Below the pieces are notes generated by a model. The model was not told the origin of the DNA, made no database searches, and worked only from the letters and a program-made list of their open reading frames with translations. This document shows, piece after piece, positions 8,517 to 16,194 of a stretch of DNA of 64,000 nucleotides; position 1 is the first letter of the stretch, and each line of letters begins with the position of its first letter. The DNA lies in the NCBI GenBank assembly GCA_045125935.1, contig JBGVNW010000041.1, forward strand, positions 76,690-140,689, read 5' to 3'. Position numbers and translations under genes: made by a program. Source of the stretch: CAG-877 sp045125935. Lineage in GTDB: Bacteria; Bacillota_I; Bacilli_A; RF39; UBA660.

Positions 8517-8750
8517 TATATATAGGAACATTTAATAGTTAGGTGGAACCAAACTTCAAGAGAAGGGAGGTGATTATATGAATAAAAAAGATACTCTTAT
8601 CTTTTTTCAAATAATAATTATCTACCTTTTAATATTATTACTATTTATAGTCTTAATATAAAAGAAAAGCCTAACTAAAATTTCTTTTAGTTAGGTAACC
8701 AATCATGGCAACACCTAACCAAGAAATATTAAGTGTTCCTATTTTATTTT
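8517..8750 (+). repeat. Tandem cassette copy 1 (type I toxin-like unit)
   Basis: First of two highly similar units 322 bp apart. Each holds a leader, a strong ribosome binding site, a 27-codon hydrophobic ORF and a hairpin. The leader segment 8524-8545 (AGGAACA...TTAGGTG) is complementary at both ends to the distal segment 8712-8740 (CACCTAAC...TGTTCCT), so the transcript ends can pair. A hairpin directly after the ORF (8670-8680 with 8685-8695) re-uses the CCTAAC sequence and could compete for the leader. This end-to-end folding is typical of type I toxin mRNAs. Confidence 0.7.
8578..8661 (+). CDS. 27-aa hydrophobic peptide, type I toxin-like (copy 1)
   Basis: A very short gene with a strong ribosome binding site (gggaggtgat) before the ATG. 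The product starts MNKKDTLIFFQ and continues as a single run of Ile/Leu/Val/Phe, so it would be one membrane span. Such peptides with a charged start and strong translation signals are typical of type I toxins of the TxpA/holin-like group. Copy 2 encodes the identical peptide from slightly different codons (for example act versus aca for Thr), so the protein sequence is under selection. No antisense promoter was proven by eye. Confidence 0.65.
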   Translation: MNKKDTLIFFQIIIIYLLILLLFIVLI

Positions 8751-8838
8751 ATGAAGTTTCCTTCATCTAAGTACATAGTATCATAACTTTTTAATAATAT
8801 CAATTATATTAAGGGAAAAACATAAATTATGCGTATCA

Positions 8839-9073
8839 TATATATGGGAACATTTAATAGTTAGGTGGAACCAAACTTCAAGAGAAGGGAGGTGATTATA
8901 TGAATAAAAAAGATACACTTATCTTTTTTCAAATAATAATTATCTACCTTTTAATATTATTACTATTCATAGTCTTAATATAAAAGAAAAGCCTAACTAA
9001 AATTTTATTCTAGTTAGGCAACCACCAAAGGTAACACCTAACAGGAAAAAATTAAGTGTTCCTATTTTTATTT
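8839..9073 (+). repeat. Tandem cassette copy 2 (type I toxin-like unit)
   Basis: Second unit with the same plan. The leader arm 8846-8867 starts GGGAACA and ends TTAGGTG. The distal arm is 9035-9063 (CACCTAAC...TGTTCCT). The post-ORF hairpin is CCTAACTA (8992-8999) with TAGTTAGG (9011-9018). The leader and ORF are nearly identical to copy 1, while the 3' part has drifted but keeps the pairing arms. Confidence 0.7.
8900..8983 (+). CDS. 27-aa hydrophobic peptide, type I toxin-like (copy 2)
   Basis: Same peptide as copy 1, encoded with a few synonymous changes. Same ribosome binding site and spacing. It sits about 170 bp upstream of the operator-controlled promoter of the Fic-like gene, with its own hairpin between, so it is probably a separate transcript. 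Confidence 0.65.
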   Translation: MNKKDTLIFFQIIIIYLLILLLFIVLI

Positions 9074-9155
9074 TATGCAAGTTTCCTTGACAAATTCATC
9101 ATATCACAACATAAATATCTTGTCAAAATAAAATACCGTTATCGGAACAAAAATA

Positions 9156-9184
9156 TTGACTTTTAGTACCGTCTACGGTATAAT
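9156..9184 (+). promoter_or_regulatory. Promoter with palindromic operator for the Fic-like/kinase operon
   Basis: TTGACT (9156-9161), a 17-bp spacer and TATAAT (9179-9184) form a near-consensus housekeeping promoter. A 14-bp palindrome, TACCGTCTACGGTA (9167-9180), runs through the spacer and overlaps the -10. A second, imperfect half-site pair starting TACCGT lies at 9134, just upstream of the -35. A bound repressor would block polymerase directly. The HTH at the start of the first gene is the obvious candidate. Confidence 0.75.
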
Positions 9185-9204
9185 AAGCAGCCAGAGGTGG
9201 TACT

Positions 9205-10104
9205 ATGGACTTTATGACTACAAAAGAGGCTACAGAAAAGTGGAAAATAAGTGAAAGACGTATTAGAAAATTATTAAAAGACGGAAGAATTATCGGAGCA
9301 ATTAAAGTTGGAAATAGTTGGAGCATCCCAACAAATGCCACTAAGCCTATTGATAAACGTAGTATCAAATATGAAGATAAAAAAATAATTATAAATCTTA
9401 GTCAAATATTTTTTGCTAAAGTAGATAATTTAAAAGACCAAATTAAGAAAAACGCAAAATATGCTGATGAACAATTTCTAATTGAGTGGATTTACAATGA
9501 TAGCAAATTAGAAAGAAATACATTAACAAAAGATGAAATAAAAATAGTCATAAATAATATTACCGTAGGTGGAAAATCAATAGAAGAGCACCTTGAAATA
9601 ATTAATTATAAAAATGCTATTAAATACTTAATTAATTCTGTTGATAAAAACATTAAAATAACTGAAAATGAGATAAAAACCATTCATCACATAGTAAGTC
9701 AAAATATTGATAATGAAAATACAAATACATATAGAACAGAACAAGAAAATAACGATATAGATCCTACATTAATTCCAGAAATAATGTTAAAGTTAATTTC
9801 TAATTATAATGAGAAAACATCACATGTCATAATAAAAGCTGTTATCTTACATAGTGAATTAATTAAGCTCTCACCATTTAAGGATAATAACTTAAAGACC
9901 GCTTTACTTTTAATGAACTTAATTTTTATGAATAATGGCTACCAACCAATAATTATAAAAGAAGAGTATAAATCAAATTATTTATCACAACTAAAAAATT
10001 CTCAAATAACAGGCGATTATACTAAGTTGATAAAATTAATTTTAAAAATAGAAGAACAGTGCTTAGAAGATGAGATAAACAAAATGGAGGTTGGTGATAA
10101 ATAA
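9205..10104 (+). CDS. HTH-Fic-like protein with degenerate catalytic motif
   Basis: 299 aa. Residues 4-45 are an excisionase-type winged HTH (TKEATEKWKISERRIRKLLK...VGNSWSIP). The rest is a Fic-domain helical fold with a Fic inhibitory-helix-like sequence (SKLERNTLT, 100-108). The Fic core reads LSPFKDNNLK (222-231) where active enzymes have HPFxDGNGR, so the catalytic His is Ser, the Gly is Asn and the Arg is Lys. AMP transfer is therefore unlikely. A DNA-binding regulator that has re-used the Fic fold is the simplest reading. Its stop codon overlaps the start of the first kinase gene by one base (TAATG), so the two are translationally coupled. Ribosome binding site agaggtgg. Confidence 0.75.
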   Translation: MDFMTTKEATEKWKISERRIRKLLKDGRIIGAIKVGNSWSIPTNATKPIDKRSIKYEDKKIIINLSQIFFAKVDNLKDQIKKNAKYADEQFLIEWIYNDSKLERNTLTKDEIKIVINNITVGGKSIEEHLEIINYKNAIKYLINSVDKNIKITENEIKTIHHIVSQNIDNENTNTYRTEQENNDIDPTLIPEIMLKLISNYNEKTSHVIIKAVILHSELIKLSPFKDNNLKTALLLMNLIFMNNGYQPIIIKEEYKSNYLSQLKNSQITGDYTKLIKLILKIEEQCLEDEINKMEVGDK

Positions 10105-10856
10105 TGCGACTAATGCCAAACATAAGTCTGACAGAAAAGCAAGTTACATCACTTCTTGAAAATAATAGATTTGACTTTGGTGGTGAAGCTATAATCTGTC
10201 GCAATGAAAATCCCAATACTTTATATAAAATCTTTGTTTCACAGGATGCGAAAGAACCAATAGCGATGACAAAAAATAAAGAGATAAAAATAGCATTGCT
10301 TCATCAATTAGAACTTCCAAATAGTACCATACCACTTAGTACCATAAGTATGGATGGTGTACTAGTGGGATATGAAATGACAAATGCACGTGGTTATAAA
10401 CCATTATTTATACCAGATTTGACAAGGGATTCAACAATTGAAGCACTGAAAAAAGCCAAAACAACACTAGAATATTTTGCTTACAAGGATGTGACATATG
10501 GTGATGTCAAAAATGATAATTTATTAATAAATCCCCAAACTGGTGAAATTATTTTCTGCGACATGGACAATGTACGTATTGGTTCAAGAGAAATAGATGT
10601 TGCAGGATATGAATTACAGTATTTTAAGCAGTGTTATGGAACAATAGATGAAAAATCAGATGCTTATATGCATAATTTATTAACACTAGAAATGTTAAAT
10701 TATCGCTACGTCGAGTACGTGCAAGATATCATTGAAATGATGAAAACTGGAGTAAAACCACAAGGTTATGAAGAAAAAGCTGAATATACACTAAAAAGTA
10801 TGCTTAATCCCAGAGATTTTGATGGTAAATATATAATTCAATATGTCAAAAGATAG
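10104..10856 (+). CDS. Compact kinase-like protein, array copy 1
   Basis: 250 aa with protein-kinase-like landmarks. They are a glycine-rich FGGEAIICR (25-33), a beta3-type Lys in LYKIF (Lys42), a hinge-like PLSTISMDG...GYEMT (77-92), a catalytic loop YGDVKNDN with Asp134 and Asn139, and a metal-binding FCDMDN (Asp153). The large C-terminal lobe of Hanks kinases is cut short. Instead there is a family-specific DAYMHNLLTL segment and the ending KYIIQYVKR. All residues needed for phosphotransfer are present, but the substrate is unknown. It is the first of nine tandem paralogues and is coupled to the Fic-like gene. An aminoglycoside-kinase-like or pseudokinase role cannot be excluded by sequence alone. 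Confidence 0.75.
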   Translation: MRLMPNISLTEKQVTSLLENNRFDFGGEAIICRNENPNTLYKIFVSQDAKEPIAMTKNKEIKIALLHQLELPNSTIPLSTISMDGVLVGYEMTNARGYKPLFIPDLTRDSTIEALKKAKTTLEYFAYKDVTYGDVKNDNLLINPQTGEIIFCDMDNVRIGSREIDVAGYELQYFKQCYGTIDEKSDAYMHNLLTLEMLNYRYVEYVQDIIEMMKTGVKPQGYEEKAEYTLKSMLNPRDFDGKYIIQYVKR

Positions 10857-10866
10857 GAGTAAAATT

Positions 10867-11649
10867 ATGAAAAGATTACCAAATATAGAAATAGACCCAA
10901 GATGTTTAAATAGATTATTTATGAGTCAATTAACAAGTGGTGGAGAAGCTATCGTTTGTCGAAGCTTTCAACCTAATACCTTATTTAAAATCTGTGCTGA
11001 GGCAAGTGTTCAAAGGTATTGTGATTCCTTCGGAGTACCATTTCGCCTAGATTTAATTGAAATGTCTGATAACAAGTTCGAAAAAATTAAAAGATTATAT
11101 GAAATGCAATTAGAACATAGCGTAAAGCCAGTAAGTACACTAAGCATGAATGGTCGATTAATAGGGTATGAAATGACTTATGATAAAGATGACAAGTCAT
11201 TACATAATAGCCAATTATCTCATGAAGATTTAATTAACATCCTAGAACAAAGCAGAAACATCTTAGAATATTATGCTCAAAATGATATAACATATGGTGA
11301 TGTTAATGCTTTTAACGTTTTAGTAAATAGCGGTACTAAACAAGTAAAATTTTGTGATGTTGATAACATGCGTATTGGAACACTTCCTATCGATGTAAAA
11401 GAAAAGAATTCCACAATATACGATTTACTTGGTGGTAAGGAGGCCTATCTTGATGCTTACATGCATAATATAATGACTCTTTATGAATTTGAAAGTGATA
11501 AATTTGGCTTTTTATTTAAACCAGTAAGTGAAATTGTAAAAGAAGATTATTCACAGTATTTAACAGAAGAATCAAGAGAAATATTAACTAGTATGGAAGA
11601 ACCAAAAACATTTAATGGTGAATATATAATTCAATATGTAAAAAAATAA
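10867..11649 (+). CDS. Compact kinase-like protein, array copy 2
   Basis: 260 aa from the ATG with ribosome binding site ataggagt; the frame is open to 10843. Same plan as copy 1: SGGEAIVCR (24-32), Lys41, GDVNAFN with Asp145 and Asn150, FCDVDN with Asp164, then DAYMHNIMTL and the ending GEYIIQYVKK. It carries about 15 extra residues between the Lys and the conserved MSDNK helix, the main place where copies differ. It follows copy 1 by 10 bp. Confidence 0.75.
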   Translation: MKRLPNIEIDPRCLNRLFMSQLTSGGEAIVCRSFQPNTLFKICAEASVQRYCDSFGVPFRLDLIEMSDNKFEKIKRLYEMQLEHSVKPVSTLSMNGRLIGYEMTYDKDDKSLHNSQLSHEDLINILEQSRNILEYYAQNDITYGDVNAFNVLVNSGTKQVKFCDVDNMRIGTLPIDVKEKNSTIYDLLGGKEAYLDAYMHNIMTLYEFESDKFGFLFKPVSEIVKEDYSQYLTEESREILTSMEEPKTFNGEYIIQYVKK

Positions 11650-11658
11650 GGTGATAAA

Positions 11659-12381
11659 ATGCAAAGGATTCCCAACATAAAACTGACACAAGATGATTTT
11701 GAAAAATTATTAGAGCATAAGATAATAGGTTCTGGTAGTGAGGCAACAATTTGTCGAACTGAAAAACAAAATACCGTATACAAAATTTTTTGTATTGGTA
11801 AGAAAGTATTTCCAATGCCAGATAATAAAGTAAGAAAAATAGATAAATTATATCAAATGTCGTTAGAGCATATAACTAGCCCAATAAGTACAATAAGCTT
11901 AGATGGGACATTAATTGGCTATGAAATGATTTATGATTCAGAAGATAAAACCTTTAATCCTTTCGCACTAAGTAATTCAGAAGTAATTCATTTTTTAAAA
12001 GGCACTAAGGATATTTTAGAACAGCTAGCAAGTAAAGACATAACATATGGTGATGTGGCTGGTCGTAATATTTTGATTAATCATCGTACAGGAACAATAA
12101 AATTTTGTGATATTGATAACATGCGCGTTGGAGAATATCCAATAGATCTTATCGGTAACACATTACAAAAATACACCAAAGTTCGAGGTGTTGATGCTGC
12201 AACAGATGCCTATATGCACAGTATAATGACATTAAATTCTTTCGACTTGGATGAAGATGAATGTAGTCAAGAAGAATTTGCTTGGTATTTTACGAGAGAA
12301 GGTAGAAAAATTCTTCATCAAATAAGAGAAAAAACAGCATACAATGGTGAATACATAGTTCAATATGTTAAAAAGAAATAG
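11659..12381 (+). CDS. Compact kinase-like protein, array copy 3
   Basis: 240 aa, among the shortest copies. GSGSEATICR (24-33), Lys42, GDVAGRN with Asp132 and Asn137, FCDIDN with Asp151, DAYMHSIMTL and the ending GEYIVQYVKKK. Ribosome binding site aaggtgat. The gap to copy 2 is 9 bp. The RN dyad after GDV (GDVAGRN) groups it with copies 4, 5, 8 and the distant copy, whereas copies 1, 7 and 9 share GDVK, suggesting at least two sublineages within the array. Confidence 0.75.
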   Translation: MQRIPNIKLTQDDFEKLLEHKIIGSGSEATICRTEKQNTVYKIFCIGKKVFPMPDNKVRKIDKLYQMSLEHITSPISTISLDGTLIGYEMIYDSEDKTFNPFALSNSEVIHFLKGTKDILEQLASKDITYGDVAGRNILINHRTGTIKFCDIDNMRVGEYPIDLIGNTLQKYTKVRGVDAATDAYMHSIMTLNSFDLDEDECSQEEFAWYFTREGRKILHQIREKTAYNGEYIVQYVKKK

Positions 12382-12389
12382 GTGATAAT

Positions 12390-13121
12390 ATGACACGACT
12401 TAAAAATATTGAGTTTTCTGAAAATGAAGTTCATAGATTAATAAAAAAATCTTTCTTCAGCAGTGGTGGAGAAGCAGTAATTTGTCGTACTAATAATCCT
12501 AATACACTATATAAAATTTTTATCAAAGGAACTATGTATAACACTATAGCGATGAGCGAAAATAAATTAAGAAAACTAGAAAGAATTCATGAAATGGAAC
12601 TAAAGGGTTGTGTAAGACCTATACAAACAATATCAAGTCAAGGAAAACTAATTGGTTATGAAATGACATACGATCCAAATGATATAAGATTCTTTCCTGG
12701 TTATTTCAAACGTAGTGAAGTAGTAAGAAAACTGAAAGAAACAAGAAATATCTTACAATACTTTGCGGACCACGATATAACATATGGCGATATTGCCTTG
12801 CGAAATATTTTATTTAACAAGCATACCGGTGAAGTGAAATTCTGTGATATGGACAATGTAAAAATAGGCGAATATCCAATGGATATAATTCCCACTAGAT
12901 TAAGAGATTATCATGAAATTTGTGGTATTGATGATAAAACAGATGCTTACATGCATAATCTCCTTACACTAGATGCTTTCGGTTTAAGACTATATTACTC
13001 TGATAGAGATGACATAAGTGAAGAATTTAAAGGAAAAGCCATACCAATAGTTGAATCAATGAAAGAGCCAGAAAACTTTCAAGGTGAATATATAATCCAA
13101 TATATAAAGAAAAAAGAGTGA
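12390..13121 (+). CDS. Compact kinase-like protein, array copy 4
   Basis: 243 aa. SSGGEAVICR (24-33), Lys42, GDIALRN with Asp134 and Asn139, FCDMDN with Asp153, DAYMHNLLTL and the ending GEYIIQYIKKKE. It ends in TGA, one of the places that show TGA is a stop in this genome. The gap to copy 3 is 8 bp, with ribosome binding site aggtgat. It reads PIQTISSQG where other copies have PLSTIS.DG, a small hinge variation. Confidence 0.75.
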   Translation: MTRLKNIEFSENEVHRLIKKSFFSSGGEAVICRTNNPNTLYKIFIKGTMYNTIAMSENKLRKLERIHEMELKGCVRPIQTISSQGKLIGYEMTYDPNDIRFFPGYFKRSEVVRKLKETRNILQYFADHDITYGDIALRNILFNKHTGEVKFCDMDNVKIGEYPMDIIPTRLRDYHEICGIDDKTDAYMHNLLTLDAFGLRLYYSDRDDISEEFKGKAIPIVESMKEPENFQGEYIIQYIKKKE

Positions 13122-13125
13122 TAAA

Positions 13126-13890
13126 ATGAAAAATTTACCAAACATTAATTTTACATTAAAAGAAATAGAAGAAATAGTTAAAAGAGATCACATTGTAGGT
13201 GGAGAAGCAGGTATCTATGAAACGGGAAACCAATTAACTTTATATAAAATATTTTGTAAGGCTGAAGAAATACGAAATTCAAATTCATATTCTTTTAACT
13301 CAAGTCCCATAACAACGATGAGCTATAACAAACTACGAAAACTAGAAAAATTATATCAAATGCAACTAGAACATAGTGTAAGACCGATAAGCACTATTAG
13401 TGTAGCTGGCGAATTGGTAGGCTATGAAATGACAAGAGATCCTAAAGATCAAGTCATAACTTCCGTAAATCTATCAAGGTCTGAATTGATTCACTATCTA
13501 GAACAAACCAAAAATATTTTAGAATATTTTTCTCATCACGATATTATTTATGGCGATGTTGCAAAAAGAAACATTTTAATCAATCACAAAACAAGAACAG
13601 CAAAGTTTTGTGATATGGATAATATAAAGCTTGGAAGTTATGGAATAGATGTAAAATCATGGGAATTAATTTCTTATACAATAGAAAGAGACGGTCTTGA
13701 TCAAAAAACAGATGCCTACATGCACAGTTTAATGACTTTAACCGGTTTAGATATTGACATGGATTTATGTGTACTACAAAATGAATACTTCCATAAACAT
13801 TTTACTCCACCAGCATTTGATGTTATCGAAGGAATCGGAAATCCCAAAAACTACAATGGCGAATACTTAGTACAATACGTAAAAAAATAA
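13126..13890 (+). CDS. Compact kinase-like protein, array copy 5
   Basis: 254 aa. VGGEAGIYE (24-32), Lys41, GDVAKRN with Asp144 and Asn149, FCDMDN with Asp163, DAYMHSLMTL and the ending GEYLVQYVKK. A Ser/Asn-rich insertion (about residues 48-66) follows the Lys. The ICR after the Gly-rich turn is replaced by IYE. It lies 4 bp after copy 4 and is probably translationally linked. Confidence 0.75.
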   Translation: MKNLPNINFTLKEIEEIVKRDHIVGGEAGIYETGNQLTLYKIFCKAEEIRNSNSYSFNSSPITTMSYNKLRKLEKLYQMQLEHSVRPISTISVAGELVGYEMTRDPKDQVITSVNLSRSELIHYLEQTKNILEYFSHHDIIYGDVAKRNILINHKTRTAKFCDMDNIKLGSYGIDVKSWELISYTIERDGLDQKTDAYMHSLMTLTGLDIDMDLCVLQNEYFHKHFTPPAFDVIEGIGNPKNYNGEYLVQYVKK

Positions 13891-13908
13891 AAAGAAAGAG
13901 GTGAAATT

Positions 13909-14655
13909 ATGTTATCAATTCCCAATATAATACTTACAAAAGAAGAATATCAACAGTTAATTAAGAACGAACAAATGCGTGGAGGTGAAGCTATAATCTC
14001 ACCAAGCGGCAATCCAAATACAAGATATAAACTATTTATGAATCAAGCACATTATGAAAGCCCGATGAATGAAAATAAAACAGTCAAAGTAATTGAACTA
14101 TATAGAAGAAATATTCCTTATTTGGTACAACCTCTAAGTACAATCAGTTACAATGGTAAAATGGTTGGTTATGAAATGACTTTTGATAGACATGATAAAA
14201 GCCTTGAATCACTATCACAGCTATCAAGAAAACAATTAATAGAAATTTTAAAGAAGTCAAAAGAAATTCTTGAACATCTAGCCAGTCAAGACATAACATA
14301 TGGCGATGTAACCGCAGACAATATCTTAGTAAATATAAAAACAGGAAGAGTAAGTTTTTGTGATATAGATAATATGCGTGTTGGTGCAAATCCAATCGAT
14401 ATAAAAGGTTTTAGTTTATCTCGTTATTATGGAAGAGTTGGCCAAATAGATGAAAAAGCCGATGCCTACATGCACAATCTATTAACAATAAAAAAATTAC
14501 ATGCTCCAAGTAAATATGAATCAGAAATTATAAAAGACTTAGAAAAAGGAATCTTTCCTACAAAGTTTAAACAAACAGCCAGACCAATATTCGAAAGTAT
14601 GGCAAATCCAGAAAACTTTACAGGTGAATATGTAATTCAACACGTAAAAAGATAA
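13909..14655 (+). CDS. Compact kinase-like protein, array copy 6
   Basis: 248 aa. RGGEAIISP (24-32), Lys41, GDVTADN with Asp133 and Asn138, FCDIDN with Asp152, DAYMHNLLTI and the ending GEYVIQHVKR. Ribosome binding site gaaagaggtg. It is the last gene of the first transcription unit, because a full promoter follows in the 58-bp gap before copy 7. The tail between DAYMHN and the C terminus is longer than in copies 3 and 4, as in copies 1, 7 and 9. Confidence 0.75.
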   Translation: MLSIPNIILTKEEYQQLIKNEQMRGGEAIISPSGNPNTRYKLFMNQAHYESPMNENKTVKVIELYRRNIPYLVQPLSTISYNGKMVGYEMTFDRHDKSLESLSQLSRKQLIEILKKSKEILEHLASQDITYGDVTADNILVNIKTGRVSFCDIDNMRVGANPIDIKGFSLSRYYGRVGQIDEKADAYMHNLLTIKKLHAPSKYESEIIKDLEKGIFPTKFKQTARPIFESMANPENFTGEYVIQHVKR

Positions 14656-14658
14656 AGA

Positions 14659-14687
14659 TTGAAGAAATAGCAAAAATATGATATAAT
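14659..14687 (+). promoter_or_regulatory. Internal promoter of the kinase array
   Basis: TTGAAG (14659-14664), 17-bp spacer, TATAAT (14682-14687), then a gggggatgg ribosome binding site before the ATG at 14714. It splits the array so that copies 7-9 and rluB can be expressed without the operator-controlled promoter at 9.16 kb. No TACCGT palindrome is present here. Confidence 0.7.
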
Positions 14688-14713
14688 ATGCTCACTAATG
14701 GGGGATGGTTAGT

Positions 14714-15472
14714 ATGAAAAGAATGCCTAATATTACTTTTTCAAGGGAAAGTTTAGAGGAGATAACGTATACAGAAAGATTTAGTAAAGGTGGAGAAGCA
14801 ATTATCTGCCTAAGTAATAAGCCAAATTCACTATACAAAATTTTTATTAATCCATATACTGGCGAAATAATTGACATGTCAGACAATAAATTTAAGAAAA
14901 TAGCAACCATTTACCAAATGGGACTTGACTATAGTGTAAGACCATTAAGTACCATAAGTATGGACGGAAGACTAGTTGGTTATGAAATGAGTTGTAATCC
15001 ATTACATGTTTCTATGAACGAAATATCATTAACTCCTCAACAATTAATTGAAATTTTAAAACGTACCAAAGATGCTTTAGAATATTTTGAATCAAAAGAT
15101 ATAACCTATGGCGATGTCAAAAATAACAATATTTTAATAAATAGACATACAGGACAAATAGAATTTTGTGATATGGACAATATCAGATTAGGAGAAAATC
15201 CAATAGACCTAATGGGAAAAGATTTAAGACAATATGTTGCAAAAAATGGAGTTCTTGCTAACGCTGATGCTTATATGCATAATTTATTTGCACTAAAAGA
15301 ACTAGGCTTTCCAACTAAATATACAACTAGCGAAGGTGTTATTATGACCCTTGAAAAAGGTGAATACCCAACTGAATTTGAAAAATTTGCTCATCCAATT
15401 TTTGAGGGTATGGTAAACCCAGAATCATTTAATGGTGAGTATGCCATTCAATATATTAAAAAGGGACGATAA
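14714..15472 (+). CDS. Compact kinase-like protein, array copy 7
   Basis: 252 aa from the ATG set by the gggggatgg site; an upstream in-frame ATG at 14705 lies inside that site. KGGEAIICL (25-33), Lys42, GDVKNNN with Asp134 and Asn139, FCDMDN with Asp153, DAYMHNLFAL and the ending GEYAIQYIKKGR. It is the first gene of the second transcription unit. It is closest to copies 1 and 9 in its catalytic loop. Confidence 0.75.
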   Translation: MKRMPNITFSRESLEEITYTERFSKGGEAIICLSNKPNSLYKIFINPYTGEIIDMSDNKFKKIATIYQMGLDYSVRPLSTISMDGRLVGYEMSCNPLHVSMNEISLTPQQLIEILKRTKDALEYFESKDITYGDVKNNNILINRHTGQIEFCDMDNIRLGENPIDLMGKDLRQYVAKNGVLANADAYMHNLFALKELGFPTKYTTSEGVIMTLEKGEYPTEFEKFAHPIFEGMVNPESFNGEYAIQYIKKGR

Positions 15473-15473
15473 C

Positions 15474-16193
15474 ATGAGAAGAATTACAGATATCAAATTA
15501 ACAGAAAAAGAATTTGCAAATATTAAGCAAAGATTTTGCTTTGACTATGGCAGTGAAGCAGATATTTATACAACCGACAAACCAAACACTTTATATAAAA
15601 TATTCACTGGTCGTCACGGTATGTCAGAAAATAAATTACGAAAGATTGAAAGACTGTATCAAATGTCACTAGAGCATAGTGTAAAGCCACTTAGCACCAT
15701 AAGTTGTAACGGAAAATTAGTTGGTTATGAAATGACCTATGATAGAAAAGACCAAGAGTTTAGATATGTAATAAATAAATTAGATCGTGCTCAAAAGATT
15801 TATTGGTTAGAGCAAACAAGAGATATTTTAGAATATTTTGCATCACAAGATATAACATTTGGCGATGTTGCCAGTAGAAATATTCTGATCAATCCCCAGA
15901 GTGGTGAGGCTAAATTTTGTGATATAGATAATATTCGTTTAGGTGAATACCCGGTTGATATAACATCAGAATCTTTAAGTCAATACTGTAGGGTTCGTGG
16001 CGTAGATGAAGAAATAGATGCCTTTGGGCATAATCTAATGACTGTGCATGCCTTATATATATCCCCTTGGGGCGACTTACCAGCATTGAGTCAAATTAAA
16101 ATGAGAGGTATGAAAGTTTATCGTAGTTTACAAAAACCAGAAAAATTTAATGGCGAGTATATAATTCAATATGTAAAAAAGATAGGAAGATAA
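15474..16193 (+). CDS. Compact kinase-like protein, array copy 8
   Basis: 239 aa from the ATG one base after copy 7; the frame is open to 15432 inside copy 7. YGSEADIYT (25-33), Lys42, FGDVASRN with Asp131 and Asn136, FCDIDN with Asp150 and the ending GEYIIQYVKKIGR. It is the most divergent array member: GGEA is GSEA, YGD is FGD and DAYMHN is DAFGHN. It still keeps every catalytic residue. Confidence 0.73.
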   Translation: MRRITDIKLTEKEFANIKQRFCFDYGSEADIYTTDKPNTLYKIFTGRHGMSENKLRKIERLYQMSLEHSVKPLSTISCNGKLVGYEMTYDRKDQEFRYVINKLDRAQKIYWLEQTRDILEYFASQDITFGDVASRNILINPQSGEAKFCDIDNIRLGEYPVDITSESLSQYCRVRGVDEEIDAFGHNLMTVHALYISPWGDLPALSQIKMRGMKVYRSLQKPEKFNGEYIIQYVKKIGR

Positions 16194-16194
16194 T

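Noticed and set aside
9123..9368. Minus-strand 81-codon open frame over the Fic promoter
   Set aside because: No ribosome binding site. It lies antisense to the HTH coding region and promoter, and its composition mirrors the gene opposite.
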